Assembly: GCF_027925155.1 (NCBI RefSeq)
Contig: NZ_BSDY01000008.1
Coordinates: forward strand, 120,928-184,927
Length of the DNA stretch: 64,000 nucleotides
Source of the DNA: Propionigenium maris DSM 9537
Lineage (GTDB): Bacteria; Fusobacteriota; Fusobacteriia; Fusobacteriales; Fusobacteriaceae
Direction of reading: 5' to 3'
Shown: piece by piece, positions 9,353-17,774 of the stretch
Position numbering within the stretch: the stretch's first letter is position 1
Layout: each line of letters begins with the position of its first letter
Position numbers and translations under genes: made by a program
The notes under the pieces: generated by a model
What the model saw: the letters and a program-made list of their open reading frames with translations, nothing else
Databases searched by the model: none
Told to the model about the DNA's origin: nothing

Positions 9353-10318
9353 CTAGGCGGCAGCAGGCTGGGCCGGGGAGAAGATGGACTTCAATATAGT
9401 GGATACGGCTTCAGGGGTGAAGCTACACTCCAAGAGATTAGGTGTAACAGGGGCAACCGATCTATTATAGTTGTTTATGAGGACACCTTTCTTTAGAGCA
9501 GAAGCTATATGAGATATACCGGTATCCACTGTAATAACTAGAGCCGATCTATCTATAAGGTCAACCAGGTCATGAAGGGAATCCTCTTTCTCTATCCTCC
9601 TAAAGTTGATGTAAGGGATCTCCTCTAAAGTGGAGGTCAGCTCCCTTTCAACAGCAGGATCTATACTTCTGGATTCAACGGAAGCTCTTCCATTGTAAAG
9701 AATCAGGGGTTTTTCGGTCTTAAAAGAGCTATATTTTGCAGAGGGCATTCTTCCAATATGATACTCCCGTTGTTCCCTTATTCCCATGGAGTTCAGAATG
9801 GAAATAGAGGTATCTATATTATGGTCTTCCCGGGGAACTGAGATATTCATCGCTTTAAGCTGATAGTCCCTCTTTCTTTCAGTGCCTATAATAGTCATAG
9901 GGGATAGAAGCCTCATAAAGAGGAGTTCCCTCAGGTAGACTGAGCCAGTGGTCTCGATGTAGTGGGAGAAGTATCCTCTGTATTTGAGAGCAACGGCAGC
10001 CTTTCTGAAGATATCCGAGGATTTTTTCCTGTAGCACCTGGTGATGATGGCATCATCGATATAGGGGTCTGCCTCCAGGAGTTCTTTTGTAATATGGCTT
10101 CCCATGACTGTTACGTGAAATCCGCTTTTTTTTAGGCCTCTGATTAAGGGAGTTTTGAAGATATAGTTTCCGATCTTCTCGCAGTCGGCGATTAAAACTT
10201 TTTTTTCTGAAAGTTTTTTAACATTTATTTTATTTCTTCTGTCTAAAAGAAGAATCCATAGACGGATTAGTTTATTTGAGATAGTTTTACCTATATTTTT
10301 TCTGATTTTTTTGACCAT
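9353..10318 (-). CDS. Glycosyltransferase family 9 (heptosyltransferase-like)
   Basis: Probably transfers a heptose or related sugar to lipopolysaccharide core at the inner membrane. Evidence: an N-terminal Rossmann start VLIADCEKIGNYIFKTPLIRGLKK, matching the GT9 pattern of a beta strand followed by G(D/N)xxxxTP, and a C-terminal SALVITVDTGISHIASAL matching the GT9 donor-site motif with the conserved D-T/S-G-x-x-H. About 321 residues, normal length. The start is taken at 10318, where GGAGGT lies 7 bases upstream; an upstream ATG at 10333 has no good ribosome site. A basic N-terminal stretch (KKIRKNIGKTISNKLIRLW) may hold it at the membrane. The heptose epimerase gene 3 kb away supports an LPS role. 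Acceptor unknown. Confidence 0.78.
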   Translation of the reverse strand: MVKKIRKNIGKTISNKLIRLWILLLDRRNKINVKKLSEKKVLIADCEKIGNYIFKTPLIRGLKKSGFHVTVMGSHITKELLEADPYIDDAIITRCYRKKSSDIFRKAAVALKYRGYFSHYIETTGSVYLRELLFMRLLSPMTIIGTERKRDYQLKAMNISVPREDHNIDTSISILNSMGIREQREYHIGRMPSAKYSSFKTEKPLILYNGRASVESRSIDPAVERELTSTLEEIPYINFRRIEKEDSLHDLVDLIDRSALVITVDTGISHIASALKKGVLINNYNRSVAPVTPNLLECSFTPEAVSTILKSIFSPAQPAAA

Positions 10319-10361
10319 TACTCTTACCTCCATTAGTTGATAGAATAATTATCTATCCTAT

Positions 10362-10390
10362 TGGTAAAAGTATGGTAAAAATTGGTAAAA
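10362..10390 (+). promoter_or_regulatory. Three phased TGGTAAAA repeats, possible response-regulator operator
   Basis: TGGTAAAA occurs at 10362-10369, 10373-10380 and 10383-10390 (spacings 11 and 10), between the divergent glycosyltransferase and response-regulator genes. OmpR-family regulators bind direct repeats with about one helical turn spacing. Confidence 0.45.
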
Positions 10391-10419
10391 TAAAGATAAT
10401 TGAGTAGAGGTGGAGAGAG

Positions 10420-11112
10420 ATGGAGGACAGGATGGAAAGAATACTTTTGATTGAGGATGACAAAAGGATATGTAGGATACTTCAGCTGGAACTACAGCAC
10501 CACGGGTACAGGGTGGATCTGGCTTATACGGGAAGTGAGGGGCTGGCCAAGAGCAGGGAAAACTTCTATAACCTGATACTACTGGATCTCATGCTCCCAG
10601 GGATGAATGGGGAGGATGTATGCAAATCTATAAGAGAGGAATCGGAGGTTCCCATTATTGTGACCACAGCTAAGGATAAGATACTGTCCAAGGTGAATCT
10701 TCTGGACCTGGGGGCAGATGACTACCTGACAAAACCCTTTGAGATGGAGGAGCTCTATGCAAGGATGAGGGTGGCTCTTAGAAATAAAAAGGACTATAAA
10801 AATAAGGAGTACAGAGTTTGCGGGGATATAAGGATAAATACCCTGACCAACCAGGTTTTTAAGGGAGATAGAGAGGTGGAGCTTACAAAGAGGGAGTTTG
10901 ATCTCCTGGAATATCTTGTTGTAAACCGTGAGGTGGTCCTTAGCAGGGAACAGATCCTCAATGAGGTATGGGGGTATGATTACGACGGCGTTGAAAAGGT
11001 GGTAGATGTATATATAAAATCACTGAGGGAAAAGGTGGACAGTAATCGGGAGCTTATTCAGGCAGTGAGAGGGAGGGGTTATGTCATCAGAAAGAAAACA
11101 GAGACTCTCTAG
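10420..11112 (+). CDS. OmpR-family response regulator
   Basis: Two-component transcription factor. Receiver domain residues 7-118 with acidic pocket IEDD, phospho-acceptor Asp56 (ILLDLMLPG), T/S (IIVTTAKDK) and Lys105 (DYLTKPF); winged-helix DNA-binding domain about residues 130-228 with LTKREFDLLEYLVVN and DVYIKSLREKVD, ending RAVRGRGYVIRK. 230 residues, standard length. The following kinase gene starts inside its 3' end (32-base overlap), so the pair is translationally linked. An in-frame ATG at 10432 with its own GGAGGA is an alternative start. Three phased repeats upstream suggest autoregulation. The signal sensed is not evident. Confidence 0.92.
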   Translation: MEDRMERILLIEDDKRICRILQLELQHHGYRVDLAYTGSEGLAKSRENFYNLILLDLMLPGMNGEDVCKSIREESEVPIIVTTAKDKILSKVNLLDLGADDYLTKPFEMEELYARMRVALRNKKDYKNKEYRVCGDIRINTLTNQVFKGDREVELTKREFDLLEYLVVNREVVLSREQILNEVWGYDYDGVEKVVDVYIKSLREKVDSNRELIQAVRGRGYVIRKKTETL

Positions 11113-12421
11113 GGATATAGCCAAGAGCTATATCTTTGTTTTAGTTGTTTTTTTTATTGTCGCTGTGGCTGTATCCCTGACAAACTGGAAACACCTTAAG
11201 GATAATGCCAAGAGGGATGTAGAGCTGGCAAAGGACTTCCTTGCAGGGGAGTTTATGGAGGAAGAGATTCAGAGTACCAGGGAGCTCTTTGAAGATGCAG
11301 AAAAGGAGCTTCCAGATATCTCCGGCCTGGATTTCAGAATAAGGCGTGGTGGGGAGGAGTATTCCACGGGGAAGGTCCCCGATCTAAAGCTAAAATATAC
11401 CAGTGGTATAAGGGACTACTCCAACTACGACTACTATATCTACAACTACCACCTCCCGGTTTACAAGGGTGAGGATGTTCAGGTGACCATAGTGAGGGAG
11501 CTTAAGAGGGAGAAGAGATTTATAAACCAGCAGGTTGTGATATTTTTAATAGCCTTTCCTATAATTATCCTGTGCCTCTATATGATCTACAGGCACTTCT
11601 ACAGGAAGATAATTCCCCAGCTAAGGGAGATAGAGGGAATAACGGACAGCATAAACTTAGACAGCCTGGACATCAAACTCATAAGAGAGGGGTACTATGA
11701 GGAGTTCGATAATATGCTTACCTCCTATGAAAGGATGCTTAAGAGGCTGGAGGATCAAAAATCCGCCCACATAGCCTTTGTTCACAATGCTTCTCACGAG
11801 CTGAAGACCCCTATCTTTGTAATAAAGGGATACTCGGATATCCTCAAGAAGTGGGGAACGGAGAATAAAGAGGTGTCCCAGGAAGCTGTGGAGGCCATAG
11901 GAACCGAGGTCAGGAGTATGCAGAGCCTCACCGAGAAACTCCTCTTCTTAGCCAAGGGGAAAAATATCCAGCCTGTATATGAAGAGGTGAGGCTAGATGA
12001 GGTTGTGGAGGAGGTAAAGAGGGAGCTCTCCTTCATCTACAGGCAGGTTGGAGTAGAGGTAAGGGGAGAAGCCCTTAAAGCCTACACAGACAGGGAGCTC
12101 CTCAGGATCCTGGTGAAAAACCTCATGGAGAATGCCCTTAAATACGGAGGAGGAAGAGATGTAAGGGTGGAGATAGGCCTAAGAGGTAATAGTCCCTTCA
12201 TAGAGATCGAGGACCGGGGAGAGGGAATGACCCCCGAGGAGGTCGGTGAGATCTTTACTGAATTCTACAGGGGGGATGAATCGAGAAACAGAGAGATAGA
12301 GGGACACGGACTGGGACTTTCCATTGTAAAAAATATTCAGGAGATACTGAAAGCGGAGTTAAAGGTAGACAGTATCAAGGGAAGGGGAACCAGGGTTGAA
12401 ATACTCTTAAAAGACAATTGA
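11081..12421 (+). CDS. Sensor histidine kinase
   Basis: Membrane sensor partner of the preceding regulator. Residues 17-33 and 152-170 are membrane helices, enclosing a ~118-residue extracytoplasmic sensor rich in Tyr (YSNYDYYIYNYHLP). Then a HAMP-like linker, a HisKA dimerisation helix with FVHNASHELKTP (phosphorylated His239), N-box NLMENALKYGG, G1 DRGEGM, F-box-like FTEFYRG and G2 GHGLGLSIVKNI. 446 residues, normal for a class I kinase. It overlaps the response-regulator gene by 32 bases. Ligand unknown; location beside envelope genes hints at cell-surface sensing, which is inference only. Confidence 0.92.
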   Translation: MSSERKQRLSRDIAKSYIFVLVVFFIVAVAVSLTNWKHLKDNAKRDVELAKDFLAGEFMEEEIQSTRELFEDAEKELPDISGLDFRIRRGGEEYSTGKVPDLKLKYTSGIRDYSNYDYYIYNYHLPVYKGEDVQVTIVRELKREKRFINQQVVIFLIAFPIIILCLYMIYRHFYRKIIPQLREIEGITDSINLDSLDIKLIREGYYEEFDNMLTSYERMLKRLEDQKSAHIAFVHNASHELKTPIFVIKGYSDILKKWGTENKEVSQEAVEAIGTEVRSMQSLTEKLLFLAKGKNIQPVYEEVRLDEVVEEVKRELSFIYRQVGVEVRGEALKAYTDRELLRILVKNLMENALKYGGGRDVRVEIGLRGNSPFIEIEDRGEGMTPEEVGEIFTEFYRGDESRNREIEGHGLGLSIVKNIQEILKAELKVDSIKGRGTRVEILLKDN

Positions 12422-12485
12422 AATAAAGGAGAAACTGACCTATAATGTCTGTATATAATAATTAAAGGTTTGCCTGGAGGAAGAT

Positions 12486-12689
12486 ATGAAGGATGAAAAT
12501 AAGGGGATCTGTCCCCTATGTGGAAGAGAAAATAGATGTGCCAGTGTATTGGGAACGGACCCCCACAAGTGCTGGTGTATGACTACCAGCGTACCTAAAG
12601 AGCTTATTGCAAAGGTTCCAGAGGAGAGGAAGGGACAGGCATGTATCTGCAGGAAGTGCGTAGAGGAATATCTAGGTGATAAAAAATGA
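12486..12689 (+). CDS. Cysteine-rich CWC-family mini-protein
   Basis: A 67-residue protein with CPLCGRENRCA, the eponymous CWC (HKCWCMT) and a late CICRKCVEEYL; eight cysteines in all, probably binding zinc. This matches the small cysteine-rich CWC family known from many bacteria; no biochemical role is established. GGAGGAAG precedes the ATG. Its stop codon overlaps the start of the PHP gene (ATGA), indicating translational coupling. Confidence 0.82.
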   Translation: MKDENKGICPLCGRENRCASVLGTDPHKCWCMTTSVPKELIAKVPEERKGQACICRKCVEEYLGDKK

Positions 12690-13519
12690 TAGATCTACAC
12701 CTCCATACTACAGCTTCAGATGGGGAGCTGACTCCCACCAGGCTTGTGGAAGCAGCAGTTGAGAGGGGGATGGAGGCCATCTCTATAACGGATCATGATA
12801 CCGTGGGAGGCCTGGCTGAGGGACGAAAAAGAGCCCAGGAGCTGGGGATAGAGTTTATTAACGGAATAGAGCTTTCCTCTGAATGGATGGGGAGAGAGGT
12901 GCATATTCTGGGATACTTTATAGACCTTGAAGATCCTAAGTTACAAGGTGAACTGGCTAAGATAAAGGAGGCCAGGGACAGGAGAAATATAAAGATCCTG
13001 GAAAAGCTCAGGGAGTATAAGATAGATATAGGTCTGGAGGAACTTCGTGAGGAGGCCGGTGGAGAGATAATGGGAAGAGCCCACATAGCCAGCCTTATGA
13101 TGAAGAAGGGATATGTGTACAGCAAGGGGGAGATCTTTAAAAGGTACCTTGGAATAGGGGGAGTTGCCTATGTTCCCAAGGGAGACCTCAGTCCAGAAAG
13201 AGCTGTGGAGATTATAAGAGAAAATGGGGGGATAGCTTCCCTGGCTCACCCTAAGTATATCTCAGAGGATGAGGTGAGGCTCACCGAGCTCATAAACGAC
13301 CTGAAAAAATCCGGCTTGGAAGCTATGGAGGTATACTACTCCAGCTTCTCCCTGAGGGAGGTCTTGAAGTATAAGAAGCTTGCCAAAAAGATGGAGCTTC
13401 TCCTAACAGGAGGTTCCGACTACCATGGAGGAAGTAAGGGGAATATCGAGATAGGGGACGGAGGAGTGCCCATGGAGGTATATACCCATTTAAGGGAGCT
13501 ATTGAAGGGGAGAAGCTAA
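12686..13519 (+). CDS. PHP-domain phosphoesterase (RNase AM / YciV-like)
   Basis: Metal-dependent phosphoesterase of the YciV/RNase AM group, whose members act as 5'-3' exonucleases on short RNA or as 3',5'-nucleotide bisphosphate phosphatases. The PHP motifs are all present: DLHLHTTASDGELTP (residues 3-17), ITDHDTVGG, GIELSSEW, HILGYF, GRAHIA, LAHPK and GGSDYHGG. At 277 residues it is the right length. The preceding CWC gene overlaps by four bases. Exact substrate cannot be told from sequence. Confidence 0.88.
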   Translation: MIDLHLHTTASDGELTPTRLVEAAVERGMEAISITDHDTVGGLAEGRKRAQELGIEFINGIELSSEWMGREVHILGYFIDLEDPKLQGELAKIKEARDRRNIKILEKLREYKIDIGLEELREEAGGEIMGRAHIASLMMKKGYVYSKGEIFKRYLGIGGVAYVPKGDLSPERAVEIIRENGGIASLAHPKYISEDEVRLTELINDLKKSGLEAMEVYYSSFSLREVLKYKKLAKKMELLLTGGSDYHGGSKGNIEIGDGGVPMEVYTHLRELLKGRS

Positions 13520-13595
13520 CCCCCAGGTAAAATTGAAATTCATCATAAAAGGTGATAGAATAAAGAGAATGGTATGACAATAAAGGAGGAACGTT

Positions 13596-14594
13596 ATGAT
13601 ATTAATAACAGGTGCAGCAGGATTTATTGGGAGTGCTCTTGTATGGAGACTCAATGAAGAGGGAATTAACGATATAATAGTATCAGATAAATTAAGAAGT
13701 GCAGAGAAGTGGTTAAACCTAAGAAAGAGGGATTATGCTGACTGGGTAGACAGAGATGAGCTATTTGACTGGCTTGCAGTTCCTGCCAATGCAGAAAAAA
13801 TAACAGCAGTGGTACACATGGGAGCATGTTCAGCTACAACGGAAAAGGACGGAGACTTCCTGATGAAAAACAACTATGAGTTTTCTAAGAAGCTTTGGGA
13901 TTTCTGTGCAGATAGGGATATAAAGTATGTATATGCATCGTCGGCAGCTACCTATGGAATGGGAGAGCTTGGATATGACGATGAGGTGAGTGTAGAGGAG
14001 CTTAAGAAGTTAATGCCTCTAAACAAGTATGGTTACTCTAAAAAGTTTTTTGATGACTGGGCATTTAAGCAGGAGAAGGCTCCAAAGCAGTGGACTGGGG
14101 TAAAGTTCTTTAACGTATATGGACCTCAGGAGTACCACAAGGGAAGAATGGCTTCAATGGTTTTCCATGCTTACAACCAGTATAAGGAAAATGGCCTTGT
14201 AAAACTATTTACATCTCATAAGGAAGGTTATGAGGATGGATGGCAGCTGAGAGACTTTGTATATATCAAGGACGTGGTAAATGTACTGAAGTTCTTCCTG
14301 GATAACGAAGTAGAATCTGGAGTATACAACCTTGGAACTGGAAAGTGCAGAGGTTTCTATGAGCTGGCACTGAATGCAGTGAGAGCATCAGCAGACAACT
14401 ATGAGATAGAGGGGAAGGATGTAATCGAGTTTACTCCAATGCCTGAGGATCTTAGAGGAAGATACCAGTACTTTACTGAGGCAGCAATGAACAAGCTGGT
14501 AAAGGCTGGTTACACAGAGAAGTTCCATACTCTAGAAGAGGGAGTTAAGGACTATGTACAAAACTATCTATCTAAGGAAGATAGTTACCTATAG
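13596..14594 (+). CDS. hldD: ADP-L-glycero-D-manno-heptose 6-epimerase
   Basis: Last step in making the ADP-heptose precursor of LPS inner core. An extended short-chain dehydrogenase: NAD(P) motif GAAGFIGSALVWRLNEEG (residues 6-23), HMGACSATTEKDGDFLMKNN, active-site YASSAATYGMGE and YGYSKKFFD (Tyr-x-x-x-Lys), and the family-typical NVYGPQEYHKGRMAS. 332 residues, usual length (also called rfaD/gmhD). AAGGAGGAACG gives a strong ribosome site. It sits 11 bases before uppP, so the two envelope genes are probably one operon ending at the terminator at 15411. Confidence 0.95.
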   Translation: MILITGAAGFIGSALVWRLNEEGINDIIVSDKLRSAEKWLNLRKRDYADWVDRDELFDWLAVPANAEKITAVVHMGACSATTEKDGDFLMKNNYEFSKKLWDFCADRDIKYVYASSAATYGMGELGYDDEVSVEELKKLMPLNKYGYSKKFFDDWAFKQEKAPKQWTGVKFFNVYGPQEYHKGRMASMVFHAYNQYKENGLVKLFTSHKEGYEDGWQLRDFVYIKDVVNVLKFFLDNEVESGVYNLGTGKCRGFYELALNAVRASADNYEIEGKDVIEFTPMPEDLRGRYQYFTEAAMNKLVKAGYTEKFHTLEEGVKDYVQNYLSKEDSYL

Positions 14595-14605
14595 GAGGCA
14601 GGCAG

Positions 14606-15412
14606 TTGAGTGATTTACTTATAGTAACAATACTGGGAATAGTACAGGGGCTGACGGAGTTTGTCCCTGTAAGTAGTACGGGGCACATGATATTAGTTGA
14701 GGAGTTTTTGGGAAGTCAGACCTTTAATAAGGGGTTCTTCGACACCTTCCTGGTAGTTGTACAGCTTCCTTCTATTCTTGCAGTGATAGTATATTTCTGG
14801 AACGATATAAACCCCTTTGTAAAGGAGAAAGAAGTATTTAAGGAGAAGATGATACTTTGGAGTAAGATCGTTGTAGGGGTGCTCCCAGCGGCGGTGTTTG
14901 GACTTCTTTTAGATGACATAATCTCTGGCTATCTTTCAGGGGTTCAGATAATAGCAGCTATGCTTATCCTATATGGTGCAGTATTTGTTGTTATGGAAAA
15001 GCTTATAGGCAAGGGTAAAAAGGTAGAGAAGATGAGCGGAGTAAGCTATAAGCTGGCAGTGGCAGTTGGATTCTTCCAGTGTCTGGCTATGGTTCCGGGA
15101 ACATCGAGATCTGGAGCTACAATAGTGGGAGGACTGCTTCTTGGGCTATCCAGAGCAGTGGCAGCGGAGTTTTCCTTCTTCCTGGCTATTCCTACAATGT
15201 TTGGAGCAACCCTGCTTAGACTTTTAAAGCACGGTCTTACATTTACCCCAGAGGAGTGGAAGCTGACTCTGGTAGGGTGTGTGGTATCCTTTGTGGTTTC
15301 CTATGTGGTAATCAAGTGGTTTATGGCTTACCTGAAGAAGAGAGACTTTAAATTATTCGGTATATACAGAATATTAGTAGGAATTTTGGTATTCTTGAGT
15401 ATCTATTATTAA
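14606..15412 (+). CDS. uppP: Undecaprenyl-diphosphatase
   Basis: Integral membrane phosphatase that recycles undecaprenyl pyrophosphate, the lipid carrier for peptidoglycan and LPS sugars (BacA/UppP family). Motifs: GIVQGLTEFVPVSSTGHMIL (E-rich motif 1 with catalytic Glu, split here at the family PVSSTGH), and MVPGTSRSGATI (motif 2 with Arg). About eight hydrophobic segments; 268 residues. The start is TTG at 14606, with AGGAGG 7 bases upstream and no ATG nearby in frame. High expression can give bacitracin tolerance in other bacteria. Confidence 0.95.
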   Translation: MSDLLIVTILGIVQGLTEFVPVSSTGHMILVEEFLGSQTFNKGFFDTFLVVVQLPSILAVIVYFWNDINPFVKEKEVFKEKMILWSKIVVGVLPAAVFGLLLDDIISGYLSGVQIIAAMLILYGAVFVVMEKLIGKGKKVEKMSGVSYKLAVAVGFFQCLAMVPGTSRSGATIVGGLLLGLSRAVAAEFSFFLAIPTMFGATLLRLLKHGLTFTPEEWKLTLVGCVVSFVVSYVVIKWFMAYLKKRDFKLFGIYRILVGILVFLSIYY

Positions 15413-15445
15413 ACAAGGAAATATTTCCTTGTTTAATTTTTTTAT
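15411..15445 (+). terminator. Intrinsic terminator of hldD-uppP
   Basis: AAACAAGGAA-ATAT-TTCCTTGTTT followed by a T-rich tract; the stem begins inside the uppP stop codon. Confidence 0.85.
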
Positions 15446-15491
15446 TGTGAGGAAGAGATTTGATTAATAAATACAGGGGAGGGACAGAGAT

Positions 15492-16529
15492 ATGGATATG
15501 ACGGAGATACTGGTTAAAGCGGAAGAGATGGGGGCATCGGATATTCACTTTGTAGTGGGAAAGCCGCCAATGGTGAGGATTCACGGGAAGCTTAGAGAGC
15601 TTCCAGGAGCAGACAGGCTGATGCCCAATTCAATAAAGGAGCTATCCTCTTCGATATTAAATGAAGCCCAGGAAAAGGCCTTTGATATGAATAAAGAGCT
15701 GGACTTCTCCTTTGGAATAGCTGGAGTGGGAAGATACAGGGTAAACCTTCATATGCAGAGGGGAACTGTGGGGATGACAATAAGATCCCTGAGTACTGAG
15801 ATTCCTGAATTTGATGACCTGAAGATCCACGACAGCGTTAAAAACTTTATAGATAATAAAAACGGACTGATCCTTGTGACGGGGCCTACTGGAAGCGGTA
15901 AGTCGACTACCCTGGCGTCCCTTCTGGATAAGATAAACAGGGAGAGGCATGAACACATAATAACCATAGAGGATCCTATAGAGTACCTGCATATGCATAA
16001 GAGCAGTCTTGTGGAGCAGAGGGAGATAGGAGCAGATACAGAGTCATTCTCCACAGCCCTGAAGTATGCTCTGAGACAGGACCCAGATGTAATACTTATC
16101 GGAGAGATGAGAGATCTGGAGACGATAACGGCAGCCCTTACAGCAGCAGAGACGGGACACCTTGTATTTGGAACCCTTCACACCAATGATGCCTCTAAGA
16201 CTGTGGACAGGATAATAGATGTATTCCCTACAGACCAGCAGGCTCAGGTAAAGGTAATGCTCTCCACCTCCCTTCGTGGAGTACTGGCTCAACAGTTGGT
16301 TCCTACTGTAGATGGAAAGAGAAGGGCAGCCTGTGAGGTTCTTGTGGGAACTCCTGCAATAGGAAACCTCATAAGGGAGGGAAAGACCCACCAGATACCA
16401 TCTATGATAGAGACGGGAGCAAGACATGGAATGATCAGTATGGATGCGTCCCTGAAGAAGCTCCTTAAGGAGGGTATCATAAGCATGGAGGAGTTTGAGA
16501 AGAGGGCCAAGAATAAGATAAATGGTTAG
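15492..16529 (+). CDS. pilT: Type IV pilus retraction ATPase PilT
   Basis: Hexameric ATPase that depolymerises type IV pili, giving twitching and DNA uptake. N-terminal ASDIHF (15-20), Walker A GPTGSGKST (131-139), Asp box IITIEDPIEYLH, Walker B DPDVILIGEMRD and His box TGHLVFGTLHTNDA. Near the C terminus AIGNLIREGKTHQI corresponds to the PilT signature AIRNLIRE, with Gly in place of the first Arg. 345 residues, as expected. It precedes pilC by 14 bases. Neither pilB, pilins nor pilD lie in this window. Confidence 0.93.
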   Translation: MDMTEILVKAEEMGASDIHFVVGKPPMVRIHGKLRELPGADRLMPNSIKELSSSILNEAQEKAFDMNKELDFSFGIAGVGRYRVNLHMQRGTVGMTIRSLSTEIPEFDDLKIHDSVKNFIDNKNGLILVTGPTGSGKSTTLASLLDKINRERHEHIITIEDPIEYLHMHKSSLVEQREIGADTESFSTALKYALRQDPDVILIGEMRDLETITAALTAAETGHLVFGTLHTNDASKTVDRIIDVFPTDQQAQVKVMLSTSLRGVLAQQLVPTVDGKRRAACEVLVGTPAIGNLIREGKTHQIPSMIETGARHGMISMDASLKKLLKEGIISMEEFEKRAKNKING

Positions 16530-16543
16530 TTGGGAGATGAGTA

Positions 16544-17752
16544 ATGGCTAAGTATACTTATAAAGCTAGAGATGCCAGGGGAAACCTTATCTCCAGTGAG
16601 ATGGATGCAGCAGATGAACAGGAGCTGGTAAAGGAACTGGGGATGAAGGGCTACTTCCTTATAACGGCGGAGATAAAGGGCGGAGCAATGAGCGGAGATA
16701 TACTGGCTCCCTTTAAGAAGCCCAAGGTAAAGGAGATAACTCAGTTTACAGTGGAGTTATCTACCCTTCTGGATGCAGGTATCTCCCTGGTGGCAGCTCT
16801 TGAGATAGAGGAAAACCAGATGAAGGAGGGGATGCTTAAAAGCACCCTTGCTGAGGTAGTGGCAGATATAAGGCACGGAAAGAGTTTTTCAGAAGCCCTG
16901 GCAAAACACCCCAAGATATTTGACAAGATATATGTGGGGCTTATAAAGGCAGGAGAGGCCTCTGGACAGCTGGACACCATCCTTCTGGACCTTGCTAAGT
17001 TCATGGAGGTAAGTGATGAGAACAGGTCCAAGGTAAAGTCAGCCCTGACCTATCCTGCAGTACTTATAGTTGTAGCCACAGCGGTGTGTGTCTTCCTTCT
17101 GATAGCAGTTCTTCCAAGCTTTGCAAGTATATTTCAGAGCTCGGGAGTAGAGCTGCCATTACCCACAAGGATCCTTATGGGGGTTTCAGAGTTTTTAAAG
17201 CACAGGTGGTATATAGCTCTGGGATCTTTGATCCTGGCTTTTGGAATGTTTAAGCTGTGGACATCCACAAGGGAGGGAAGGTATACCTTTGACGGTATGA
17301 AGTTTAAGTTTCCTGTAATAGGTCCCCTTTTGACCAAGTCCATAGTTTCCAGGTTTACCAGAACCTTTGGTGCCCTGGTAAAGAGTTCCGTTCCCATGCT
17401 TCAGGCACTGGAGATACTCAAGGAGGGAGCTGGGAACGCCAGGATGGAACACCTAGTGGACAGGATAAAGCTGGATGTAAGCGAGGGGGAGAGGATCTCC
17501 ACCGAGCTTGAAAAAAGTGAGTATATCCCTGTAATGGTGGCCCGTATGGTAGCAGTTGGAGAGGATACAGGAGCTCTGGATACCATGCTTCTAAAGGTAG
17601 CAGATTACTACGACAAGGAGCTGGAAGCAGAGATAAAGGGTTTGACCTCGGTAATAGAACCGATAATTACCGTGGGAATGGGAATAGTAATAGGAGCAAT
17701 AGTACTGGCTGTAATGCTTCCGATGTTTGATATGATAAAGCTGGTAAAGTAG
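16544..17752 (+). CDS. pilC: Type IV pilus / type II secretion inner-membrane platform protein PilC
   Basis: Polytopic inner-membrane platform (GspF/PilC family) on which pilin assembly ATPases act. Two homologous T2SSF domains: first around residues 60-190 (FTVELSTLLDAGISLVAAL, YPAVLIVVATAVCVFLLIAVLPSFASIFQSSGVELP), second around 265-390 (FTRTFGALVKSSVPMLQALEI, VIEPIITVGMGIVIGAIVLAVMLPMFDMI). 402 residues, full length. Lies between pilT and a HemZ-like gene, 22 bases apart from the latter, all on the same strand and likely one transcript to the terminator at 19729. Confidence 0.93.
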   Translation: MAKYTYKARDARGNLISSEMDAADEQELVKELGMKGYFLITAEIKGGAMSGDILAPFKKPKVKEITQFTVELSTLLDAGISLVAALEIEENQMKEGMLKSTLAEVVADIRHGKSFSEALAKHPKIFDKIYVGLIKAGEASGQLDTILLDLAKFMEVSDENRSKVKSALTYPAVLIVVATAVCVFLLIAVLPSFASIFQSSGVELPLPTRILMGVSEFLKHRWYIALGSLILAFGMFKLWTSTREGRYTFDGMKFKFPVIGPLLTKSIVSRFTRTFGALVKSSVPMLQALEILKEGAGNARMEHLVDRIKLDVSEGERISTELEKSEYIPVMVARMVAVGEDTGALDTMLLKVADYYDKELEAEIKGLTSVIEPIITVGMGIVIGAIVLAVMLPMFDMIKLVK

Positions 17753-17774
17753 TAGAAAGTAGTAGGAGGAAGTT

